6,176 nucleotides of DNA from NCBI GenBank assembly GCA_947462115.1, contig CANHON010000290.1:1-6176 (forward strand). Direction: 5' to 3'. Positions 1-6,176 of this stretch are shown here, one piece after another. Every line of letters starts with the position of its first letter. Position 1 is the first letter of the stretch. The stretch comes from Deltaproteobacteria bacterium (GTDB lineage Bacteria > Myxococcota_A > UBA796 > UBA2385). Position numbers and translations under genes: made by a program. The notes beneath the pieces are model-generated. The model saw only the letters and a list, made by a program, of their open reading frames with translations, ran no database searches and was not told the origin of the DNA.

Positions 1-1475
1 GACGGGGCCCCGAGCGCAGCTCCGTCGGCGCCTTGTGCCTCGATCTCCAGCTCGCCCGCCTCCATCGCGTCCAGGACGACCTGGAGGAGGTCATTTTGGT
101 CGCGGGAGCCATCGGCGCTCTGCAGCAGGAGGCGGCCCAGCGGGCTCGGGAGCACCGCCCGGTGCAGCTGGCTCGGCACCGCGCCGCCCCAGCGGGCCCA
201 GGCGCTGGCGGCCGGCCAAGCGTGGGGGCGCTGGAGGTCGGTCGGGGCGCGGGCGCGCGGGCGTGCGCTCAGCGTCACGAACCCGCGGGTGGCCGCGGTG
301 AGCATGGCGTCTGCGACGGCTTCTTCGGCGACGGGATCCCCGGCGAGGCCGCCGGCCGCCGCCAAGGACTCCACCGTGGGGTTGCGAGGACTGGCGGCCT
401 GAAGGGCCAAAAAGGCGCGCTGCAGCAGCGGATCGAGCAGCGTCAGCTCCGCTTCGTTCTCGGCCCGCAGCACGAGGCGACCGGCCTGCGGCGGGGACTC
501 CAGCACCTCAAAGCGCGGCAGCAGCCGAACGCCGGCGAGCCGCGGCGGGCGGAGGTCGCGATCCACTTCGAGATCACCGTGTACGAGCAGCGTCTGGCGA
601 AAGCGGCGCCCGCGCAGCAGGTCGAGGTACTGCTCAGACTGGGCTTGGCCGTGGATCTGGTCGAGGACCTCGCGGGCGTTGGCGCCGCAATTGGCCGGGA
701 TCATCGTCGGGAGATCGGCCTCGGCGAGGTACTGCAGGCCGTGGCTGCGGGCCGCGGCCACAAAGTCGAGGAAGGTGCAGGGCGCGTTGACCGGCGCCAG
801 GTACTCGTGCAGCAGGTAGCTGTCGGGGCAGCGCTCGAGCTGGGCGTGGGCCGTGCGCATGGTCGCGTGCCAGGGGTCGGAGGACTCCGGCTCCAAGCCG
901 GCCATGAAGGCGAGGAAAGCCCGGGCCTGGCTCACCCGCTCCGCCGCGCCCTCGATGCCCTCGGTGTGCGCCCGCAGCGCCTCGCGCACCCCGAGCATCG
1001 GCAGCCAGCCGGGCAGCACGTTGTAGGAGATGTAGGCGACGCCCCGCGGCGACAGGCGCGCCTTGCAGAGCCGCAGGATGGCGGCGCGCACCGCCTCGGG
1101 CACCCAAGAGTAGACCCCGTGGCAGATGATGTAGTCGAAGGTGCCCCACTGCTCGTCAATCTCGCGGAGGTCGCCGGCCACGAGGCGGCAGTTGTCGAGG
1201 CCGAGCTGGGCCCGGCGCTGCTCGGCGATGCCGATCTGCACGGCGCTCTGGTCGATGCCCACGAAGCGGGCCTGCGGGGCGCCGGCCGCCATCGGCAGGA
1301 GGTTGGTGCCCACCGAGCAGCCGAGCTCCAGCACCCGCGCCTCGGTGGGGTCGGGCGCCGCCACGCCGAACAGCCGGGCCAGGGCGCAGAGGTGGTCGGG
1401 GTGCGTGACGGCAAAGACGCCGCCTTCGTAGGGCAAGGCGTCGTAGTCGCGGCCCCCGTCGTTCGGCTCGCTCAT
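1..1475 (-). CDS. Class I SAM-dependent methyltransferase with methyltransferase-regulatory domain (3' end cut by window edge)
   Basis: This frame stays open from an ATG at 1475 to the window edge, giving 491 complete codons with no stop. It is predicted to transfer a methyl group from S-adenosylmethionine to an unidentified acceptor, in the cytoplasm; no signal peptide or membrane segment is visible. The N-terminus has the family-like YDALPYEGGVFAVTHPD segment (residues 11-27). SAM-binding motif I is VLELGCSVGTN (48-58), followed by VGID (72-75, acidic residue D75), a GD at 101-102 and FDYIICHGVYSWVP (113-126). Residues about 219-305 (SYLLHEYLAPVN onward) resemble the methyltransferase-regulatory domain found behind this type of catalytic domain, and the remaining C-terminal part fits the tail of the same proteins. 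Such proteins are usually around 500-540 residues, so only a short tail should be missing. The start overlaps the receiver-gene stop by ATGA and has no clear Shine-Dalgarno of its own, so translation is probably coupled. Substrate unknown. Confidence 0.9.
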   Translation of the reverse strand, partial: MSEPNDGGRDYDALPYEGGVFAVTHPDHLCALARLFGVAAPDPTEARVLELGCSVGTNLLPMAAGAPQARFVGIDQSAVQIGIAEQRRAQLGLDNCRLVAGDLREIDEQWGTFDYIICHGVYSWVPEAVRAAILRLCKARLSPRGVAYISYNVLPGWLPMLGVREALRAHTEGIEGAAERVSQARAFLAFMAGLEPESSDPWHATMRTAHAQLERCPDSYLLHEYLAPVNAPCTFLDFVAAARSHGLQYLAEADLPTMIPANCGANAREVLDQIHGQAQSEQYLDLLRGRRFRQTLLVHGDLEVDRDLRPPRLAGVRLLPRFEVLESPPQAGRLVLRAENEAELTLLDPLLQRAFLALQAASPRNPTVESLAAAGGLAGDPVAEEAVADAMLTAATRGFVTLSARPRARAPTDLQRPHAWPAASAWARWGGAVPSQLHRAVLPSPLGRLLLQSADGSRDQNDLLQVVLDAMEAGELEIEAQGADGAALGAP

Positions 1476-1963
1476 GCGGAGGCCCCCGGCGCGCCGCGGG
1501 CGGCCGCCGTCAGCGCGGCGCGGATCTCCACCGGGCCCGCCGCGTCGTTGAGGTAGCCCAAGGGCCCGTAGCGCTTGGCCAGATTCTGGAAGCGACGGGG
1601 CTCTCCGTCAAAGTCGTAGCTCATCACCACCGGGAGCCCGCAGCCCGCCTCGCGCAGCGCCGCGAGGATGTAGGTGCCCTGGTTGTCCTCGAGGAAGCGC
1701 CGGGCCCGGGCGGTGTCGCCGGCGAAGCGCGCGCAGAGCTCGTCGAGATCGCCGAGCAGGGCCGGCGCGCGGTCAAAGCGCATGTCGAGGAAAATAGCGT
1801 CGAAAGCGCTGCTCTCGAGGATGGACAAGGCGGCGGGCCCGTCGCCGGCCCGGTCCAGCGCCAGGGCGCCGCCGAGGAACTGGCGGAGGTTGGTGATGTA
1901 CTCGAAGCCGTCTTCGATCACGAGCACCCGCGGGCGGGGCGCTTCGGCGACGGGCGCGCTCAT
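1472..1963 (-). CDS. Stand-alone response-regulator receiver protein, atypical
   Basis: This 163-residue protein is a single receiver domain with no output domain. Receiver hallmarks are the acidic pair E17-D18 in VLVIEDG (13-19) and the likely phospho-acceptor D60 in AIFLDMRFDR (56-65). Two things are odd. D60 is separated from the next core strand (LPVVMSYDFD, 110-119) by about 26 residues more than in CheY, an insertion covering about 66-95. The lysine normally found near the end of a receiver (CheY K109) aligns with D140 in GYLND (136-140). The conserved Thr/Ser position falls on S115 or Y116. Phosphorylation at D60 is therefore plausible but signalling may be non-standard. The ATG at 1963 overlaps the kinase stop (ATGA) and has GGAGG four bases upstream; its own TGA overlaps the methyltransferase ATG. 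Gene order makes the upstream kinase its likely partner. It could act by binding another protein, perhaps the methyltransferase; this is inference. Confidence 0.85.
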   Translation of the reverse strand: MSAPVAEAPRPRVLVIEDGFEYITNLRQFLGGALALDRAGDGPAALSILESSAFDAIFLDMRFDRAPALLGDLDELCARFAGDTARARRFLEDNQGTYILAALREAGCGLPVVMSYDFDGEPRRFQNLAKRYGPLGYLNDAAGPVEIRAALTAAARGAPGASA

Positions 1964-4941
1964 GGGGCCTCCGACTCGGCGCGCTGCAGGCGCACCACGA
2001 CCGCCTTCGTGTAGCCGGCCGCGCGCTCGTCCGGGCGCCGCTCGACGCTGAGGCTGCCGTCGTGGCGCGTGACGAGGTCGACCACGAGGCCGAGGCCCCG
2101 GCCCGCCTCCCGACCGCGGATCATCGACTCGGTGAGCTCGCCCGGCGCGTCGTCCAGCACGCGCAGGTTGATGGTCTCCATGCCGGTGATGGCGTCGTCC
2201 TCCTCCTCGACGTGCAGGCCGAGCCGGCCCCCGCCGACGCCGGCCGCCTGGGCCTCGAGCACCGCGGCGGCGGCGTTTCGGAGGAGGTTCGCGAGCACGT
2301 CCTCCAGGTCTCCCTTGAGGATCCGCACAGGTACGCCATCTTCGGGGATCTCCACCTGGAGCGGCGGCAGCTCAGCGTGGGCGAGCTGGGGCTCGGCGCG
2401 CACCCGCTGGTTGACCGCGTCGATGAGCTCCGGTCCGAGCCGGAGCGCGCCGAGGCGCCGCACCAAGCGCCCGAGCGCCCGGTAGCTCTCGCCGTTGAGG
2501 GCGAGGCTGAGCCGACGGAGCTCGGCGCTGAGCGCGGCGGGATCGGTCGGGGCCCGGAGCGGGCCGGCGAGGGCGGCCAGCGCGGCCATCTGGGCGCAGA
2601 GGGGGCCGAGCACCGGATCGCTGTGCACGTCGAGCCGCAGCCCCGCCCGCCGGGCCAGGGCCCTGAGCTGGTCCACGTACTCGTCAAAACGCTGGAGCAC
2701 CCCGCGCGCTCGGTCCTCGCCGCTGCCCGCTCCCCGCGCATCGTTCCGCGCATCGTTCCGCGCATCGTTCCGCGCATCGGCCCGCGTTGGGCCCTGGGGC
2801 CCGGCCCGCCCAAACAGCCGGTCGGCGGCGAAGCTCGCGGCGTGCTGATCGCCGTGATCGACGGCGTGGGCGACCTCGTCGAGCAGGGTGGTGTTGTGCT
2901 TGAGCACCTCGTGGCGAATGGCGGTGAGCAGGCGGGCCACGGTCGGGGCGAGCTCGGGATCCCGCTGCACCAGCCGGGCGAGATCGGTGCCCCGGGCCCG
3001 CGATCGGCGGCGCGCGACGAGGCCGGCCGACACCAGCAGGGCCCCGCCGGCGAGGCCCCCGCCGATCGCCCGGATGCGCAGCTTCACTTGGCGTTGCAGG
3101 CTCCGGGCCGGCTCCAGGGTGATCCCCTGCGGCGCCCCGGAAAAATAGGCATCGAGCTGGCGATTGGCCTCCAGCAGCCGCCCCTTCGACCAGGCGCGCT
3201 GGGCCAGCGCCCACCGGGCATCGACCGCCCCGCCCGCCGCCGCCCGCTCGAGGTGCGCGGCTGCCTCGGCGTCTTCGCCGCGCAGGGCGAGTAGGTCGGC
3301 GAGGGCCAGCTCCACCTGCGGCTGGTCGGGCTCAGCGAGCAGCGAGCGTCGAAACGCGGCCTCGGCCTCGTCGAGGGCGCCCTCGCGCAGGGCGATCCCG
3401 GCGGCGAGGTTCAGCCCGCCGGTCCACTCGGGCGCGAGCGTGCGCACGACGATGAGCTCGGCCTTGGCGCGCTCGATGTCGCCCCGATCCAGGTAGACCC
3501 GGGCCACCCGCGCCGTCTGAACGGCCGCTGGCGGGGCGTCCTCGCTGGAGGGCTCGGCGAGGGTCGGCGGCGCGCTCGCTGGCGGTGGTGCGCGCTGAAG
3601 GTCCGTCAGCAGGGCATCGGCGCGCGCTCGGGTCTCAGCTTGGGGCTGGGCGGCCAGCGCGGCCCGGGCCTCGACCGCGGCCTCTTCGAAGCGGCCGAGG
3701 CCGGCCAGCACCTCGGCCAGCCGGAGGTGCAGGCTCGCTTGACCGGGCCGGAGCTGGGTGGCGAGGCGGAGGTGCTCGGCGGCTTCGGCGTGACGGCGGC
3801 CGGCGTAGCGGTCGGCGAGCAGCAGCCCCAGCCGGGCCCGCCACTCCGGCTGCTCGGGGTCGAGGGCCACCGCCCAGCCCCAGGCCTGCTCGGCGCTGGC
3901 GACCTCGCCGTCGCGCAGCAGCAGGTCGCCTTGGGCCGCCCGGGCCTCGGCGCTGGTGGGGTGCTGGGCGATCACCCCGTCCACCCGCGCCCGCGCCCGG
4001 GTCAGCTGGCCGGCGGCGGCCTGGGCCCGGGCCGCCTCCAGCTCGGCCCGCGCCGCCTCCGGGAGGGGCCGACCGCCGCCAAAAGCGAGGCCGCGCGCCG
4101 CCCGCTCCACCTGGATCCGGTCGATGCGCCCCCGCAGCGCCGCCGCGCTCGGGCCGTCGGGGTCGCGGGCCAGCGCCTCCCGCAGCAGCTGGGCGGCGTC
4201 CTCGTCCAGCCCCTGATCGCGCCACGCCACGCTGATCTCGACGATGCCCTCCACGTCGATCGGCGCGGCCGCGCAGCAGAGGTAGGCCCGGGCGAGGGTC
4301 CGGCTCTGCTCCGGCGCCACCCCGGCCCGGGCCCGGGCGAGGCCCAAGCTGGCGATCGGGTCCCCGGGCAGCGCGAGGAGCGCCCGCTCAAAGGCCGCCG
4401 CCGCCGCCACCGGGTCTTCGGCGAGGCGCAGGCGCCCCACCGCCTTGTTGGCCTCGGGATCCTCCGGCAGCCGGGCGTAGGTGCGGAGCGCGCCGACCGC
4501 GTCGCCGCGGGCCTCCTGGGCCAGCGCGAGGCCGAGCACCGCCTCGGGGAGCTCCGGCCGCTCGCTGAGCACCAGCGTCCACGACGCCATCGCCAGTCGG
4601 GCGTCGCCCCGGGCCCAGGCCTCGCGGGCGGCCTCCCGGGCCCGGGCCGCCGTGGGGCTCAGACCGTCGGGATCGGCCTCCTCGACGTCGATCAGGCCCT
4701 CGACCGGCCCGCCCGTCGGCCCGGGCTCCAACGCCTCCCTGGCCGCCTCGTCGGGCGCCTGGGCCGCTGGGTCGGGCGCCCCATCCGCCTCCGCGGGCGC
4801 CTGGGCCGCCGCCGTTCCGCCCACGGCCAGCGCGGCCCCGAGCAGCAGGGCCTTCACCGCCCATGGCAGCGGGCCCGGCACTGCGGACGGGCGGCCTGGC
4901 CGGCGCGGTCGCGGTCCCGGGCGATAGCGAGGGCTGGGCAT
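1960..4941 (-). CDS. Membrane sensor histidine kinase with long TPR-rich extracytoplasmic region
   Basis: Predicted 993-residue sensor kinase. A signal peptide occupies residues 1-46: an Arg-rich n-region, a hydrophobic stretch (WAVKALLLGAALAVGG, 27-42) and Ala-rich cleavage region. About ten degenerate TPR-like helix pairs cover about 90-445 and 475-600, split by a Pro-rich linker near 450-475. One transmembrane helix spans 626-643, followed by RRRSRAR, which puts the TPR part in the periplasm and the kinase in the cytoplasm. Candidate phospho-accepting His is H677 in AIRHEVLKHN. The ATPase has an N-box (NLLRNAA, N889), a G1-like DDAPG (930-934) and a G2 box GRGLGL (947-952). H677 to N889 is about 212 residues, twice the usual spacing; the insertion includes an NDAR repeat. 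The ATG at 4941 was preferred over an in-frame TTG at 4977 because it directly precedes the signal peptide; neither has a good Shine-Dalgarno. The TGA overlaps the receiver start. The signal sensed is unknown. Confidence 0.87.
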   Translation of the reverse strand: MPSPRYRPGPRPRRPGRPSAVPGPLPWAVKALLLGAALAVGGTAAAQAPAEADGAPDPAAQAPDEAAREALEPGPTGGPVEGLIDVEEADPDGLSPTAARAREAAREAWARGDARLAMASWTLVLSERPELPEAVLGLALAQEARGDAVGALRTYARLPEDPEANKAVGRLRLAEDPVAAAAAFERALLALPGDPIASLGLARARAGVAPEQSRTLARAYLCCAAAPIDVEGIVEISVAWRDQGLDEDAAQLLREALARDPDGPSAAALRGRIDRIQVERAARGLAFGGGRPLPEAARAELEAARAQAAAGQLTRARARVDGVIAQHPTSAEARAAQGDLLLRDGEVASAEQAWGWAVALDPEQPEWRARLGLLLADRYAGRRHAEAAEHLRLATQLRPGQASLHLRLAEVLAGLGRFEEAAVEARAALAAQPQAETRARADALLTDLQRAPPPASAPPTLAEPSSEDAPPAAVQTARVARVYLDRGDIERAKAELIVVRTLAPEWTGGLNLAAGIALREGALDEAEAAFRRSLLAEPDQPQVELALADLLALRGEDAEAAAHLERAAAGGAVDARWALAQRAWSKGRLLEANRQLDAYFSGAPQGITLEPARSLQRQVKLRIRAIGGGLAGGALLVSAGLVARRRSRARGTDLARLVQRDPELAPTVARLLTAIRHEVLKHNTTLLDEVAHAVDHGDQHAASFAADRLFGRAGPQGPTRADARNDARNDARNDARGAGSGEDRARGVLQRFDEYVDQLRALARRAGLRLDVHSDPVLGPLCAQMAALAALAGPLRAPTDPAALSAELRRLSLALNGESYRALGRLVRRLGALRLGPELIDAVNQRVRAEPQLAHAELPPLQVEIPEDGVPVRILKGDLEDVLANLLRNAAAAVLEAQAAGVGGGRLGLHVEEEDDAITGMETINLRVLDDAPGELTESMIRGREAGRGLGLVVDLVTRHDGSLSVERRPDERAAGYTKAVVVRLQRAESEAP
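1968..1972 (-). promoter_or_regulatory. Shine-Dalgarno of the receiver gene
   Basis: On the minus strand GGAGG ends four bases before the ATG at 1963, inside the last codons of the kinase gene. It supports this ATG as the receiver start. It is the clearest ribosome-binding site in the window; the kinase and methyltransferase starts have none as good. Confidence 0.65.
2735..2779. repeat. 12-bp in-frame tandem repeat coding for NDAR units in the kinase
   Basis: Three exact copies of CGCGCATCGTTC (2735-2746, 2747-2758, 2759-2770) are followed by a partial fourth that diverges after 2779. The unit is a multiple of three, so the kinase frame is kept; residues 722-736 read as repeated N-D-A-R. The repeat lies in the extended stretch between the candidate phospho-accepting H677 and the ATPase domain. 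Copy number could vary by slippage without a frameshift. Confidence 0.9.
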
Positions 4942-4973
4942 CGGCGGCTCGGGACCCTGGGCGGTCGCGGGGG

Positions 4974-5047
4974 ACAATTCAGGGCGGTTTGGAGGCTAGT
5001 TCAGGTTCCGTCAGGACTGTTTGATTGACAAGACAAGGCTGAATTGT
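4974..5047. repeat. Perfect 9-bp inverted repeat bracketing the intergenic region
   Basis: ACAATTCAG at 4974-4982 is the exact reverse complement of CTGAATTGT at 5039-5047, with 56 bp between the arms. The match stops at both ends of each arm. Each arm contains a TTCAG half-site, so the repeat may be two copies of one extended binding site in opposite orientation, suited to DNA looping, rather than an RNA hairpin. The left arm overlaps the alternative TTG start of the kinase at 4977-4975. Confidence 0.45.
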
Positions 5048-5055
5048 GGTTCAGG
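4978..5055 (+). repeat. Cluster of TTCAGG half-sites
   Basis: TTCAGG occurs at 4978-4983, 5000-5005 and 5050-5055, with a one-mismatch copy GTCAGG at 5010-5015. The opposite strand has TTCAGC at 5044-5039. Starts of the direct copies are 22, 10 and 40 bases apart, close to two, one and four helical turns, which would place bound proteins on one face of the DNA. Five related half-sites in 78 bp of a short intergenic region suggest an operator or activator-binding array. Which regulator would bind is unknown. Confidence 0.45.
5039..5054. promoter_or_regulatory. Palindromic operator-like site CTGAA-N6-TTCAG
   Basis: The 16 bp at 5039-5054 form a dyad of two perfect 5-bp arms around a 6-bp centre, the usual size of a site for a dimeric helix-turn-helix protein. 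It lies just downstream of the activator stop and about 100 bp upstream of the kinase start. The Fis-type activator encoded next door is one candidate ligand; this is inference. As RNA the 5-bp stem would be too weak, and lacks the T-run, to act as an intrinsic terminator. Confidence 0.35.
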
Positions 5056-5060
5056 CAAGT

Positions 5061-6176
<1,116 letters not shown>

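Larger units (their letters stand above)
4942..5060 (-). promoter_or_regulatory. Intergenic region upstream of the kinase operon, probable control region
   Basis: This 119-bp gap separates the activator stop from the kinase start. It is visibly AT-richer than the flanking genes, especially 4974-5060. It holds a cluster of TTCAGG-like motifs and inverted repeats, listed separately. I found no convincing -35/-10 pair on the minus strand: the best -35-like hexamer, TTGTCA at 5030-5025, has no TATAAT-like partner at 16-18 bp. There is no exact GG-N10-GC sigma-54 element either. No stem followed by a T-run was seen, so read-through from the activator gene is possible. A promoter here is inferred from composition and motifs only. 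Confidence 0.45.

Noticed and set aside
33..1556. 507-residue plus-strand open frame
   Set aside because: It is antisense to the methyltransferase and the end of the receiver gene. Its translation is low-complexity, rich in Gly, Ala, Arg and His, with no recognisable motif, as expected opposite real genes in high-GC DNA.
2062..3294. 410-residue plus-strand open frame
   Set aside because: Antisense to the kinase gene; no domain signature. The minus-strand frame holds the ATPase motifs.
4939..4977. TTG at 4977 as the kinase start
   Set aside because: It would put 12 extra residues before the ATG, has no Shine-Dalgarno, and its codon lies inside the 9-bp inverted repeat. The ATG at 4941 starts directly at the Arg-rich n-region of the signal peptide.
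4995..5012. Minus-strand sigma-54 promoter (GG ... GC)
   Set aside because: The GG and GC are separated by 11 bases instead of 10 and the surrounding -24/-12 consensus bases do not match.
3640..5028. 462-residue plus-strand open frame
   Set aside because: Antisense to the TPR part of the kinase; low-complexity translation and no recognisable domain.
5025..5030. Plus-strand TTGACA as a -35 box
   Set aside because: It points away from the kinase operon, has no -10 hexamer 16-18 bp downstream, and no plus-strand gene follows.
5039..5054. Intrinsic terminator after the activator gene
   Set aside because: The stem is only 5 bp with a 6-base loop and no T-run follows on the minus strand.

Overview
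The window is a very GC-rich stretch (roughly 70-75% GC by eye). All four protein-coding genes lie on the minus strand and run from high to low coordinates. The long TPR sensor kinase, the sigma-54 activator, the alanine/arginine/proline-rich proteins and the tight gene overlaps suggest a Myxococcota (formerly Deltaproteobacteria) chromosome. This is inferred from gene content and composition; no taxonomic marker gene is present.

Layout, in transcription order (high to low coordinates). (1) 6176-5061: the C-terminal 371 residues of a sigma-54-dependent AAA+ activator, cut at its 5' end by the window edge, with a divergent Fis-type helix-turn-helix at its C-terminus. (2) 5060-4942: a short gap of about 120 bp, AT-richer than its surroundings, with a cluster of TTCAGG-like half-sites, a perfect 9-bp inverted repeat and a CTGAA-N6-TTCAG dyad. 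(3) 4941-1960: a 993-residue predicted membrane histidine kinase with a signal peptide, a long TPR-rich presumably periplasmic sensor region, one transmembrane segment and a cytoplasmic kinase part. (4) 1963-1472: a 163-residue stand-alone receiver-domain protein of unusual form. (5) 1475-1: a class I SAM-dependent methyltransferase with a methyltransferase-regulatory domain, cut at its 3' end by the window edge.

The kinase, receiver and methyltransferase genes are joined by two successive ATGA stop/start overlaps, so they almost certainly form one translationally coupled operon. The simplest reading is a signalling unit: the TPR domain senses something outside the inner membrane, the kinase part signals to the receiver, and the methyltransferase is an output or a co-regulated partner. 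The sigma-54 activator upstream may read through into this operon or control it through the motif cluster; the sequence does not decide which. The kinase-receiver-methyltransferase cassette is the most interesting item here. No RNA genes, mobile elements, CRISPR arrays or convincing terminators were seen.
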